Below the pieces are notes generated by a model. It ran no database searches, had not been told where the DNA came from, and worked only from the letters and a program-made list of their open reading frames with translations. DNA of 64,000 nucleotides from positions 62,001-126,000 of the forward strand of contig CAVWJX010000011.1 in the NCBI GenBank assembly GCA_963755435.1, written 5' to 3'. The translations under genes were made by a program, and so were the position numbers. This document shows, piece by piece, positions 40,866-50,600 of the stretch (position 1 is the first letter of the stretch; each line of letters begins with the position of its first letter). This DNA is from AP-15 sp963755435 (lineage in GTDB: Bacteria; Pseudomonadota; Alphaproteobacteria; ATCC43930; CGMCC-115725).

Positions 40866-42362
40866 GTGGAGATCGACACGGGCACACCGGTTGACGTGAT
40901 CGTGGTCGGCGCCGGCAATGCCGCCAGCTGCGCCGCGCTCTCGGCGCTAGAAAACGGCGCCTCGGTGCTGATGCTCGAAATCGCCCCCGAGGACCAGAAG
41001 GGCGGCAACTCGGCCTTTACCGGCGGCGCCTTTCGCGTCGTCTATCACGGCGGGGAGGACCTCGCCCGGCTGATCCCCGACATCAACGACCACGAACTCG
41101 CCAACGTCGATGTCGGCACCTATGACGAGGCACAGTATTTCGACGACATGGGCAGGCTGACCCAGTATCGCTGCGACCCCGACCTGACCGAGATCCTGGT
41201 CCGCGGCAGCTTCGAGGCGGCGCTGTGGATGCGCGAGCAGGGCGTGCGGTTTCAATTGGGGCTCGGCCGCCAGGCGTTTCGGGTCGACGGCAAGTTCAAA
41301 TTCTGGGGCGGGCTCGCCTGCCATATCTGGGGCGGCGGCAAGGAACTGATCAAGGCGCTGCACGCCCGCGCCGCACGCGACGGGATCGGGGTCCTCTACG
41401 AGACGCCGGCCGTCGCGTTGCTGACCGGCGAGCGCGGGGTCGAGGGGGTGCGGGTGCGCCACCGCGGCCAGATCCGCGAGTTGCGGGCAAAGGCGGTGGT
41501 GCTGGCGTGCGGCGGGTTCGAGGCCAATACCGAGATGCGGGCGCGCTATCTCGGGCCGAACTGGGACCTCGCCAAGGTGCGCGGCTCGCGCTTCAACACC
41601 GGCCAGGGGCTGAAGATGGCGCTCGACCTGGGTGCGGCCGTCCACGGCCATTGGTCGGGTGCCCATGCGGTCGCCTGGGATCTGAACGCGCCGCCTTTTG
41701 GCGACCTCGATGTCGGCGACCGCTTTCAAAAGCACAACTACCCGTTCGGCATCATCGTCAACGCCCGCGGCGAGCGCTATCTCGATGAGGGCCTCGATTT
41801 CCACAGCTACACCTACGCCAAATACGGCGGCGAGATCCTGAACCAGCCGGGCCTGTTCGCCTGGCAGATCTTCGACCAGAAGGTGGTCCACCTGCTGCGC
41901 GAGGAATACCGCATCCGGCGCGTCACCAAGGAGAGCGCCGACAGCTTCGAGGCCCTGGCGCCGCGGCTCGAAGGCGTCGACCCGGCCCGCTTTCTCGCAA
42001 CCGTGCGCGCCTTCAACGCCGCGCCGCGCCCCGAATTGCCGTTCAACCCCAATATCCATGATGGGCTGCGCACCACCGGCCTCGCGATCGACAAGACCAA
42101 TTGGGCGCAGCGTCTCGACACCCCGCCCTTTGAGGCCTACGCGGTGACGACCGGCATCACCTTCACCTTCGGCGGGCTCAAGATCAGCAATGCGGCGCAA
42201 GTCGAGGATGTGACCGGCCATAGCATCCCCGGCCTCTTTGCCGCCGGCGAGATGGTCGGCGGCCTTTTCTACCACAATTACGCCAGCGGCACCGGCCTGA
42301 TGTCCGGCCTCGTCTTCGGCCGCCTCGCCGGCAAAGGTGCGGCAAGTTGGGCGAAGGGGTGA
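40866..42362 (+). CDS. FAD-dependent dehydrogenase, TcuA-like (tricarballylate dehydrogenase family)
   Basis: A flavoprotein of about 498 residues from the fumarate reductase/succinate dehydrogenase flavoprotein superfamily. The N-terminus has Val-Ile-Val-Val-Gly-Ala-Gly-Asn-Ala-Ala and then Gly-Gly-Asn-Ser-Ala-Phe-Thr-Gly-Gly-Ala, as in TcuA. The C-terminus has Gly-Ile-Thr-Phe-Thr-Phe-Gly-Gly-Leu and Ala-Ala-Gly-Glu-Met-Val-Gly-Gly. GGAGG at 40853-40857 favours GTG at 40866 or 40863. No tcuB or tcuC lies beside it, so tricarballylate is not assured as the substrate. Confidence 0.88.
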   Translation: MEIDTGTPVDVIVVGAGNAASCAALSALENGASVLMLEIAPEDQKGGNSAFTGGAFRVVYHGGEDLARLIPDINDHELANVDVGTYDEAQYFDDMGRLTQYRCDPDLTEILVRGSFEAALWMREQGVRFQLGLGRQAFRVDGKFKFWGGLACHIWGGGKELIKALHARAARDGIGVLYETPAVALLTGERGVEGVRVRHRGQIRELRAKAVVLACGGFEANTEMRARYLGPNWDLAKVRGSRFNTGQGLKMALDLGAAVHGHWSGAHAVAWDLNAPPFGDLDVGDRFQKHNYPFGIIVNARGERYLDEGLDFHSYTYAKYGGEILNQPGLFAWQIFDQKVVHLLREEYRIRRVTKESADSFEALAPRLEGVDPARFLATVRAFNAAPRPELPFNPNIHDGLRTTGLAIDKTNWAQRLDTPPFEAYAVTTGITFTFGGLKISNAAQVEDVTGHSIPGLFAAGEMVGGLFYHNYASGTGLMSGLVFGRLAGKGAASWAKG

Positions 42363-42466
42363 CCCGAAGCGGCGCGCATTTCAAATCTCTCGGGTCTCAG
42401 CGGGGGTAGGCAATCTTCCACTGAGAATACGATCGGCCTCGCTCGGACCGATTCGCTATCGTCTTG

Positions 42467-42483
42467 CGCGGGCTTGACCCGCG
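42467..42483. repeat. short palindrome of a dispersed intergenic repeat
   Basis: CGCGGG CTTGA CCCGCG forms a 6-bp hairpin. It is set in GTCTTGCGCGGGCTTGACCC followed by GCGTATCCACGCC, a layout I associate with dispersed repeats in alphaproteobacterial intergenic DNA. It lies just upstream of the HTH gene. Confidence 0.5.
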
Positions 42484-42522
42484 TATCCACGCCTTCATCC
42501 CGGGTGACAAATGGAGCCTGCG

Positions 42523-42864
42523 ATGAGTACGGTAACGATCGGCGTTTCCTCGGTGGAGGCAACCCAAGCGCGACTGCTGCATGCGTTCCAGGGCGAGGAC
42601 CAAGGGGCGTTGATCAGCTTCGGCAGCGCTGAGCTGTTGTGGAAGGTGATCACCCCGAAGCGATTGGAGGTGCTGCGAGCCCTGACCGGCGCCGGACCTG
42701 TCGCGATCCAGGAACTCGCCCGCCGGATCGGCCGAGACGTCAAATCCGTGCATGGCGACATCCAGGCGCTGCTCAAGGCCGGCGTAGTCGACCACGCCGA
42801 CAACGGCCGCATCCTCTTCCCTTACGACGAAATCCATGTTGATTTCGTCCTGCGCGCCGCCTGA
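42523..42864 (+). CDS. winged-helix HTH regulator (HVO_A0114/COG4190-like)
   Basis: A 113-aa predicted DNA-binding protein. The middle contains Ile-Thr-Pro-Lys-Arg-Leu-Glu-Val-Leu-Arg-Ala-Leu and Ile-Gln-Glu-Leu-Ala-Arg-Arg-Ile-Gly-Arg-Asp-Val-Lys-Ser-Val, a winged helix. The C-terminus reads Phe-Pro-Tyr-Asp-Glu-Ile-His-Val-Asp-Phe. I recall such proteins as partners of small DUF6516 proteins in toxin-antitoxin-like pairs, but no such gene is upstream here. GGAG 7 bp before favours ATG at 42523 over 42511. It converges on the small gene ending at 42866. Confidence 0.72.
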   Translation: MSTVTIGVSSVEATQARLLHAFQGEDQGALISFGSAELLWKVITPKRLEVLRALTGAGPVAIQELARRIGRDVKSVHGDIQALLKAGVVDHADNGRILFPYDEIHVDFVLRAA

Positions 42865-42865
42865 G

Positions 42866-43057
42866 TTACGAATTACCCACCTGTCCATAGTTCCAAGTAT
42901 AACCGCATGCGCGGCAAAACATATCATCGCCAAGCCTAGGCTCAAATTCATCGATCTCCTGCTCGTCGACTTCGCGATGGCCACCCTCGAAGAAATCGAC
43001 CCAGAGGCCGCCCCAGACCGAAACCTGGTCACTGCAACATTGGTGGTATTTCAGCAT
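42866..43057 (-). CDS. small Cys-containing protein, hypothetical
   Basis: A 63-aa open frame with Cys7-Cys8 and a C-terminal Cys48-Arg-Ala-Cys51-Gly-Tyr-Thr-Trp, reminiscent of a small zinc ribbon. The sequence is acidic and not low-complexity. A weak AGAGG precedes the ATG. It follows the DndB-like gene by 93 bp on the same strand and could be co-transcribed with it. I do not recognise it. Confidence 0.4.
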   Translation of the reverse strand: MLKYHQCCSDQVSVWGGLWVDFFEGGHREVDEQEIDEFEPRLGDDMFCRACGYTWNYGQVGNS

Positions 43058-43150
43058 GTCGTCGGCCTCTGGAGACGAAGTCACCCATCGCAGAATGGTA
43101 GAGGAGTGAGGCCCGTCGCGAGCGCTGGACGCCCGCAAACCGGGCCCAAA

Positions 43151-44314
43151 CTACTCGGCGGCCTGTGCGGTCATTTGACTGCGGACACTGACGTAGCCAG
43201 GGGAAGTCTCGTCATTTAGCGCCTCGTAGACCGCATATGCCGTCTCCTTGCTTCCGCCGACCGAGAACGTTCCCTTCGGCGTGAATTTTCCGGCTATGCC
43301 TTCCCAATGCTTGCCACGCCGCCAATCCACGGTCCTAAGTTTTCGGATCAGCGCGGCCGTTTTGACCTCGCGCGCTGCGGGATCGCCGACATTGACAATC
43401 TCGTGGCCCATTGCGCCGATCGCAGCAAGCACAGTCGGGGCGGAGGCCAACTTGCTCTCGCGGTCCTCCATCGCCGGACCAATAGCGTCAGTTACCGCCG
43501 TGAACCACTCGACGGCTGCCTGGAGCGCTCGCTGTGTCTTGTCGCTGGGCAAGGGTACCGGCCGAGCTCCGTATTTGACGCCACCAATCCCTTCGGCGAG
43601 CGTTATACATGCTCCGCGCAGCGAAGTGATCGTCACCACATCGGTGTCATGTCCACCTAACTGGCGCCGAACTTTATTTACCCGGTCCCTAAAGAATGGA
43701 ACCCGGCGCTCAACCTCGCGAGCCACCTGCGTTAGCGGGTCTCGGGCATCCATGCCGATGCTCAGGGCCGCGTTGGGTCGAACGCCAAGTACGTTGAGGT
43801 CGTGGAAACACTGGCGCGCCCACAGTTTGTCTCTGCCGTGGCAGATGTAGACCGGGACAAACTCGTTCTTAGTCTCCGGGAGACGGTTTGCGACTTCAAA
43901 ACGAGCCGCAAGCTGCGTTTCACCGTCTATCGCGACAAGCCGCTTGTCATAAGGGACCTGGATGAATTCTTTCCCCAACTCGTCGAAGCCCTCGGCCAGC
44001 CTGTCCTCTGAGTAAAGGATAATCGGCGGCGTAATTCCATCTACCTTCTGTGCGTGGACCTCTGCTATGTAATCCGCGTAAGGACCAACGTTCTTCGCCT
44101 TCGCACCGGCAAAGAGGCGCTGTACCTCTTCACGTATCTCTCGAAGATCCTGAAGATCCTTACTTGCATCAACCTTCTTTCGGTCTTCCGAATCTCGGGG
44201 GTCTGGCGCGATCTGGGATAGTTGGGGGGCCTTCAGACGCCCGAGAAATTGATGGTCATTAATTTTGACCCCGTAGATCAGATGTCCATCTGTGGGGTCG
44301 AGCCTAATTTCCAT
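43151..44314 (-). CDS. DndB-like DGQHR-domain protein
   Basis: A 387-aa protein resembling DndB and other DGQHR-domain proteins. The signature appears as Ile-Asp130-Gly-Glu-Thr-Gln-Leu-Ala-Ala-Arg-Phe, with Glu-Thr in place of the commonest Gln-His. It is followed by Pro-Val-Tyr-Ile-Cys-His-Gly and Cys-Phe-His-Asp-Leu-Asn-Val-Leu-Gly-Val-Arg-Pro-Asn. DndB regulates DNA phosphorothioation operons, and DGQHR proteins also occur in other defence islands. No dndA, C, D or E genes are in the window, so this is an orphan. Its GC content and upstream DNA are lower than its neighbours', which suggests transfer. It has an operator-like repeat upstream. Confidence 0.75.
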   Translation of the reverse strand: MEIRLDPTDGHLIYGVKINDHQFLGRLKAPQLSQIAPDPRDSEDRKKVDASKDLQDLREIREEVQRLFAGAKAKNVGPYADYIAEVHAQKVDGITPPIILYSEDRLAEGFDELGKEFIQVPYDKRLVAIDGETQLAARFEVANRLPETKNEFVPVYICHGRDKLWARQCFHDLNVLGVRPNAALSIGMDARDPLTQVAREVERRVPFFRDRVNKVRRQLGGHDTDVVTITSLRGACITLAEGIGGVKYGARPVPLPSDKTQRALQAAVEWFTAVTDAIGPAMEDRESKLASAPTVLAAIGAMGHEIVNVGDPAAREVKTAALIRKLRTVDWRRGKHWEGIAGKFTPKGTFSVGGSKETAYAVYEALNDETSPGYVSVRSQMTAQAAE

Positions 44315-44689
44315 ATCCAGAAACCTATGGTTCCCGCGGCGAGAGCAGGAGATCGCCTCGGCGCGGCCCGACCGGGATAAGCCGGTTTACAGACGCTCTT
44401 TTCGCGCCATCCTGTCGCAATGTCAACACCCGAGATAAGAATTATCGATCTCGAGATAATTTTTATGAGGTTTGTGCCATCCCTAGACTCTGTTTCTCGA
44501 ACCGATCAAGGCCATGAGAGCGGCCGGACACGGTTGGCCGGAGGCCGCTAGGAGGCTCCGCGGGCTCGAAACTGAGGAGCGACTTTCATCCCAAATCTGG
44601 TCGCTCGCCGGCAGGCGCTCGGGCCGTCGCTGGCGCAGTCCAAGCTCCGCGTCGCGCGACGCGGCAGTGGTTAGAAGGGTGCTCGCCCC
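44315..44689. other. AT-richer intergenic region upstream of the DndB-like gene
   Basis: About 375 bp with no gene. It contains TTGACA on the minus strand (44421-44426) and the GATAA-rich repeats at 44431-44470. I see no RNA gene. Confidence 0.5.
44431..44470. promoter_or_regulatory. operator-like direct and inverted repeats
   Basis: CGAGATAA occurs twice in direct orientation at 44431 and 44452. GATAA and TTATC form a small palindrome around GAA, and TCTCGAGA is a perfect palindrome. A TTGACA (minus strand, 44426-44421) lies directly next to it toward the DndB-like gene. DndB-type proteins can be autoregulators, so this is a candidate binding site. No convincing -10 box was found. Confidence 0.4.
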
Positions 44690-46171
44690 TCACCCCACGC
44701 GGCTCGCGTTCCAGCGGGCGGGGCCGAATTGGCTGCGGTTGACGATGCCGTAATTCTGGTCGCTGGCGGCGCCGAGCGTCGCGGTGCCGCGCATCGCGCC
44801 GTCGGCGATTTCGCCTTCGAGCAGGTAGGCGATCGTGCTGCCTTCGAAGCGCGCGGCAAACGAAAGCTGGACCCGGCTGCCGTCGAGCCAGCCCGCGACC
44901 GGCCCCTCGAACCCGGCCGAGCGCTGCTGGCCGGCGAGCTGCGGGCCGCGCTGGTCGAGGCTCATCCGATGAACCCGTCCGCCCTGCAGGAACTCGACCC
45001 GCACCTCCCACTCGCCGGCGATCTCGGCCGGCTGAGCCGGCGCCGGCTCGGGCAGGTTGTCGGCGGCCTCGCGCAGTGCCGCGGCGATCGCCTCGCCGAC
45101 CAGCGCCGCCTCGCCCGGCTGCAGCTGGAACGGATCGATGACGATGCTGTCCTCGGTCGCCGAATTGTCGTCGAGCATGATCCGCGGCTCGCCGTCGAGC
45201 AGCTGCCGGCGCAGCCCGAGGCCGCCCATCGGGTAGTGCCATTGGTCCCAGACCACCTTCAGCCGCGGCACCAAATCGACGCCCTCGGGCTCGACGATCT
45301 CGCTGCGCACCCGCGGCACCCGCCCGACGCACTCGGCGATCAGCGCGCAGTCATCCTGCCATTGCTGGCGCTCGGCGGCGCGGTCGCGCTGGTCGAACCA
45401 GTATTCGACTGCGGCGAGCACGCCGACGATGTCCTCTTTCGACACCTTCATCGGCCGGCCCAGCGCCTGATGCGGCGAGGCGTTGCGCCAGGCCGCCTCG
45501 ACCAGGGCCCTGCGGCCGAGCAGCAACCCGCTGGTCTGCGGCCCGCGCAAAAACTTGCCGCCGCTATAGATGACCAGATCGGCGCCGCGCTCCAGCCACG
45601 GGCTCGGCCGTTCGAGATGCTCGGAGGCGGCGTCGACCATGATCGGGATGCCGCGCGGCCGGGTCAGCGCGGCGATCGCTTCGAGCCGCAGGTCCGAGAG
45701 GTGCTCCCGATTGCCGAGCAGGACGACCAGCGCCACCGGCTCGTCGAGCGCGCGGGCGAGCTCCGCCGCGCTGTCGATCTCGACGATATGGCAGCCGACC
45801 ATGCGCACCGCCTGGTCGTAGGCGAAGCGCTGGCTCTTCGGGATGATGACCCGGTTGACCATGCCCTCGGTGAACGGCAGGCGCAGCATCTTAACGGGGT
45901 CGTTGCCGGCGACGCAGGCCGCCGTGCCGAGCGCCACCGCGGCCGCACTGCCGCAGGTGACGAGGCCCCACTCGGCTAGGGTCAGCTCGGCCAGCCGCCG
46001 GCCCGCCGCCTCCATCAGCTCGTCGAGGTTGACGAAGACGCGCGAGGCGGCATCCATCGCGGCGCGCACCTGTGGCAGCATCAGGCTGCCGCCATGCAAG
46101 GTGCGCACGCTGCAGCAATTGATGAAGGGCCGCACGCCGAGTGCTAGATAGGGGTCGAGATTGGCGGTCAT
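44690..46171 (-). CDS. SelA-like PLP-dependent enzyme with a C-terminal beta domain
   Basis: A 493-aa protein whose first 360 residues resemble L-seryl-tRNA(Sec) selenium transferase-like enzymes. Asp180 (Ile-Met-Val-Asp-Ala-Ala) and Lys206 (Ser-Gly-Gly-Lys-Phe-Leu-Arg-Gly-Pro-Gln) are the expected PLP-binding residues. No selenium or SelB genes are present, so a lyase or aminotransferase-like role is more likely. About 120 extra residues at the C-terminus are beta-rich (Gly-Glu-Trp-Glu-Val-Arg-Val-Glu-Phe, later Gly-Glu-Ile-Ala-Asp-Gly) and not part of the catalytic fold. CGGAGG precedes the ATG at 46171. Confidence 0.83.
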   Translation of the reverse strand: MTANLDPYLALGVRPFINCCSVRTLHGGSLMLPQVRAAMDAASRVFVNLDELMEAAGRRLAELTLAEWGLVTCGSAAAVALGTAACVAGNDPVKMLRLPFTEGMVNRVIIPKSQRFAYDQAVRMVGCHIVEIDSAAELARALDEPVALVVLLGNREHLSDLRLEAIAALTRPRGIPIMVDAASEHLERPSPWLERGADLVIYSGGKFLRGPQTSGLLLGRRALVEAAWRNASPHQALGRPMKVSKEDIVGVLAAVEYWFDQRDRAAERQQWQDDCALIAECVGRVPRVRSEIVEPEGVDLVPRLKVVWDQWHYPMGGLGLRRQLLDGEPRIMLDDNSATEDSIVIDPFQLQPGEAALVGEAIAAALREAADNLPEPAPAQPAEIAGEWEVRVEFLQGGRVHRMSLDQRGPQLAGQQRSAGFEGPVAGWLDGSRVQLSFAARFEGSTIAYLLEGEIADGAMRGTATLGAASDQNYGIVNRSQFGPARWNASRVG

Positions 46172-46308
46172 CGGGGCCTCCGAGGGCGATCGGCGCGCAC
46201 TATAGCAACGCCGCCGGCGGTTGCGGCAAAGGATGCGGAGCGTTTCGCCACGGCCAACGTTTCCCGTCATGATCTCGATGGTGGCAACCTTGTGACGGGA
46301 AAAGGGCC

Positions 46309-46623
46309 ATGGCGGAAAAGCAGGAAGCGGGCAATGGCGAGGGTAATGGCGGCGGGTTCGGCTTTGGCCAGGCGAGCGAGGCGGTCGACAAGCTGCGCTC
46401 GGTTATCGACCAGGCCTCGCAATCGATCCGCGAGCTGGCGCAGGCGAGCGAGCAATGGGCGCTGACCGCGCAGGAGCGGGCGAGCGAGATGGCCAAGGAG
46501 TTGCGCAGCCAGGGCGAGCGCGCCGTCGGCAACGTCTCCGAGCAGGTCGAGCACAACCCGATCACCAGTCTCGCGATCGCGTTTGCGGTCGGGTTTCTGG
46601 TCGCCAGCCTGGTTCGCCGCTGA
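46309..46623 (+). CDS. DUF883 (ElaB/YqjD-like) membrane-anchored protein
   Basis: A 104-aa protein with a Gly-rich start, a long amphipathic helix (residues 22-80) and one C-terminal membrane span ending Val-Ala-Ser-Leu-Val-Arg-Arg. This is the layout of ElaB/YqjD proteins, which anchor at the inner membrane and in E. coli bind ribosomes in stationary phase. An AAGGG site lies close to the ATG. It is a single gene. Confidence 0.82.
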   Translation: MAEKQEAGNGEGNGGGFGFGQASEAVDKLRSVIDQASQSIRELAQASEQWALTAQERASEMAKELRSQGERAVGNVSEQVEHNPITSLAIAFAVGFLVASLVRR

Positions 46624-46683
46624 TCCTGGGTCGGAGGTTCGGGGTCGGTTGATCGCCGTCCGGCGAGCGGCTATTCGTGGCCG

Positions 46684-47421
46684 ATGAATGCAGCACCGAG
46701 CCCGACCGCCGATCGCCGCGATAAAGCGCTCGTACTGTTTTCCGGCGGGCAGGATTCGGCGACCTGCCTCGCCTGGGCGCTCGAACGCTTTGCCACGGTC
46801 GAAACCATCGGCTTCGATTACGGCCAGCGGCACCGGGTCGAACTCGAATGCCGGGTGGCGGCGTTGGCCCGGCTGCGCCGCGAGTTTCAGCACTGGAGCG
46901 ATCGGCTCGGCGGCGATCACCTGATCGATCTCGGCGTGCTCGGCCGGATCAGCGACACCGCGCTGACCCGCGACAACGCCATAGTCTTTGCCGAAAATGG
47001 GCTGCCGAATACCTTTGTTCCCGGCCGCAACCTGATGTTTTTCACCTTCGCGGCGGCGGTCGGCTACCGGCGCGGCGCGCGGCACCTGATTGGCGGCATG
47101 TGCGAGACCGACTTTTCGGGCTATCCCGATTGCCGCGACGACACCCTCAAAGCATTGCAGGCGACCTTGTCGCTCGGCATGGAGCATCGCTTTGTCATCC
47201 ACACCCCGTTGATGCGGCGCGACAAGGCCGCGACCTGGGCGCTCGCCCACAAGCTCGGCGGCGCGGCGCTGGTGGCGCTGATCGTCGAGGAGACGCATAG
47301 CTGCTATCTCGGCGACCGCACCCGGCGCCACGATTGGGGCTATGGCTGCGGCCAGTGCCCGGCCTGCCAGCTGCGCCGGGCCGGCTGGGAGCGCTTTGCC
47401 GCGGCGGCCGCGGCGCCATGA
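46684..47421 (+). CDS. queC: 7-cyano-7-deazaguanine synthase
   Basis: A 245-aa QueC, which converts 7-carboxy-7-deazaguanine to preQ0 with ATP and ammonia in queuosine synthesis. Residues 20-25 are the Ser-Gly-Gly-Gln-Asp-Ser ATP pyrophosphatase loop. Also present are Phe-Val-Pro-Gly-Arg-Asn and the zinc-binding Cys set near the C-terminus (Ser-Cys-Tyr; Cys-Gly-Gln-Cys-Pro-Ala-Cys). Other que genes and a preQ1 riboswitch are not seen. The ribosome site is weak. Confidence 0.95.
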   Translation: MNAAPSPTADRRDKALVLFSGGQDSATCLAWALERFATVETIGFDYGQRHRVELECRVAALARLRREFQHWSDRLGGDHLIDLGVLGRISDTALTRDNAIVFAENGLPNTFVPGRNLMFFTFAAAVGYRRGARHLIGGMCETDFSGYPDCRDDTLKALQATLSLGMEHRFVIHTPLMRRDKAATWALAHKLGGAALVALIVEETHSCYLGDRTRRHDWGYGCGQCPACQLRRAGWERFAAAAAAP

Positions 47422-47560
47422 GTTGCGCGCTCAACGAGATCGTTCAGACCTCGTAGAGCGCAGGCGCGCAGACCGGACGACCGGCGGGCTTTCAACCGCT
47501 TTTAACACCTCAGCCGGCCAGCCACAGCGGGCCAGCAGCCGGCAGGCAACAGTCGGCAGA

Positions 47561-47589
47561 TTGACCGAACCAAATAGGCGAATTATGAT
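47561..47589 (+). promoter_or_regulatory. sigma-70-type promoter for the autotransporter gene
   Basis: TTGACC (47561-47566) and TATGAT (47584-47589) are separated by 17 bp. Transcription would start near 47596, giving a leader of about 85 nt before the ATG at 47682. A small inverted repeat (CCCGTT...AACGGG) sits at the start of this leader. Confidence 0.6.
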
Positions 47590-47681
47590 TCCCCGTTATG
47601 ACGAAAACGGGACGGCTCATTGACGCCAGATATCCAAAGATGCTGCGCGCTGAAGGGCGGGTCGGCCAGGGGAATCGAAAT

Positions 47682-50600
47682 ATGATCAGTTTCACGCGGT
47701 CGAACAGGCGGGCCGGCCAGCCCCCGCGCAGGCTCGGCGCCCAACCCGGCAAAGCATTGATATGGCAGATCATCGTGGCGGCCGCGGCGTTGTGCACGGC
47801 CTCGCCCGGTGGCGCTCGAGCGGCCCCCGATGCGTGTTCCGGGGTTGGGGTCGTCACCTGCTCGGGCAACCAATCCGCCGGTGTCGAAGCGCCACCGGGA
47901 ACAACCGATCTCAACGTCAAATCCCTGACCAGCGATATCGCCCCGACAATTGGCAGCGGTCAGCCGGGGATCTTATTCCTGGGCAGCGGCAATATCACGC
48001 TCGTCAGCGCGACGAGCCCGTTCCGGATCATTATCGCCGATGATTTTGTCGATGGCATCGTCGCTCAGAGCGACGGCGCGATCAATGCAACCACCTCGGG
48101 TGGCATCTCGATCAAAGGCCTGTTTGCCAATGGGATCAATTTACTTTCCTTTGCCGGCGGGACAATAAACCTCGCATCGACGAGTGACATCTCCCTGGCG
48201 CAGGGCGGAAACGGCATCCTCGCCTACAGCGATGGTATCGTGGCCTTGACTTCCTCGGGCAGCATCGCGGTGACCGGCGACGGCACCGGGATCAATGCGA
48301 CTGCCGGGGACCATGTCACGGTAAGCTCGTCAGGCCCGATCTCGATTACGGGCGACGGCGACGCGATTGATGCGACTGATCTCGGCGGCCCGGCCAGCGG
48401 CGGCGGCGTCATCGTAAATTCCTCGGGCGCCATATCCTTGGCGGGCAATTCCGCGATCGGCATCAACGCCTCCTCCGAATCCACCGACCCGATCAGCATC
48501 GCCTCATCGAGCAACATTTCGTTGACTAATGGAGGTGCGGGTATTTCCGCCGCCGGCTCGGGTGTGGTTACCGTCAACTCTTCCGGCGCTATTTCCGTGA
48601 AGGGTGGCACGGGCGCCGGGATCGTCGCCGGATCGGACGGGACCGGAATGGTCAGCATCAACTCGTCGGGCGCGATCTCGATCGCCGACGATGGCGTCGC
48701 GATTATCGGCGTTTCCGTTGGCGGGGCCGCCAATGTCACGTCGTCGGGCAATCTGCTGCTGGGCGGCAGCGGCATCGGGATCAGTGCAATCGGCGGGACC
48801 ACCGCCAATGTGAGTTCGTCGGGCGGCATCTCGATCGGCGGCGACGGGAATGCGATCAGCGCCATCGCCAATACCGGCACCGCCAACGTCACCTCGTCGG
48901 GCAGCATTTCGCTGGGCGGCAGTGGCGCCGCGATTCTTGCCTTTTCCGCCGGCGGGGACGCGAACGTCACCTCGTCGGGGAATATGTCCGTCGTCGGCAA
49001 CGACAGCAACGGGATCGATGCCGAGGGAAACCTCGCCGGGATCAACTCCTCGGGCAACATTTCCCTGGCCAATAGCGGCACCGCGATCAGCGCATCCGGC
49101 GCGACCGGGGCGACCGTCAATTCGTTGGGCGGCATCGCGATCGGCGGCAGCGGCGACGCGATCGATGCGTCGTCATCCGGCGGGACCGCCAGCGTCACCT
49201 CAACCGGGAGCATATTCATCGCCGGCACCGGCACCGGCATTAGCGCGCAAGGAACCCTGACCGCGGTCAGCTCGTCGGGCAACATCTCGGTCGGGACCGG
49301 TACCGGGATCAGCGCATCCGGCAAGAATGGGGCCACCGTGAACGCGTCGGGCAGCATCGCGATCGGCGGCAATGGCAGCGCGATCGATGCGTCTTCGACC
49401 GGCGGCGCCGCCAGCGTCGCATCCTCGGGGAATATCTTCATCGCCGGCACCGGCACCGGCATTAGTGCGCAGGGAACCCTGACCGCGGTCAGCTCGTCGA
49501 GCAACATTTCGGTCGCGACCGGTACCGGGATCAGCGCATCCGGCACGAACGGGGCCACCGTCAACGCGTCGGGCATGATCGCGATCGGCGGCAATGGCAG
49601 CGCGATCGATGCGTCTTCGACCGGCGGCGCCGCTAGCGTCGCATCCTCGGGGAATATCTTCATCGCCGGCACCGGCACCGGGATCGATGCCGAGGGCAAC
49701 CTCGCCCAGGTCACCTCGTCGGGCGCGATCTCCCTGGCAAATGGCGGCACCGGGATCAGCGCCGCCGGCGGGAGCGGGCCCGGCGGCGCCGCCAACGTCA
49801 CCTCGTCGGGGAGCATGTTCATCGCCGGCAATGGCACCCTCACCGGCATCGATGCCGCGGCAAACCAGGTCCAGGTAAACTCCTCGGGCAACATCTCCCT
49901 GGAGAACGGCGGCACCGGGATCACCACGACAGGCGCCAGCGGGGCCTCGGTGAATTCGTCGGGCGTCATCGCGATCGCCGGCAATGGCAGCGCGATCGAT
50001 GCGTCTTCGCTGGGTGGCGCCGCCAACGTCACCTCGTCGGGAAACATATCCCTCGCCGGCAGCGGCGCCGCGATTAGTGCAGCCGGCGCGAACGGGGCCA
50101 ATGTCGGCGCCTCTGGCGTCATCTCGATCGGCGGCGATGGCAGCGCGATCGCCGCGTCTTCACCGGGCGCCACCAATGTCACATCGTCGGCGAATCTCTT
50201 TATCGGCGGCAGCGGCGTCGGCATCGCGGCTCAGGGAAACCTCGTCCAGGTCAACTCGTCGGGCGGCATCTCGCTGGCGAATGGCGGCACCGGGATCGCC
50301 GCATCCGGTGGTAACGGGGCGTCGGTAATCTCGTCGGGCGTCATCGCCATCAACGGCAACGGCAACGCGATCGCCGCTTCCTCGGCGGGCGGCGCCACCA
50401 ACGTCACATCGTCGGGGGCGATCGTGATCGGCGGCAGCGGCGCCGGGATCGCGGCTCAGGGAAACCTGGTCCAGGTCAACTCGTCGGGCAATATTTTGCT
50501 GGCGAATGGCGGCGTCGGCATCGCGTCATCCGGCGCGAACAGCGCGATCGTAAGCTCGTCAGGACGCATTCTGGTTGGAGGCGAGGGCGGCTCCGGGATC

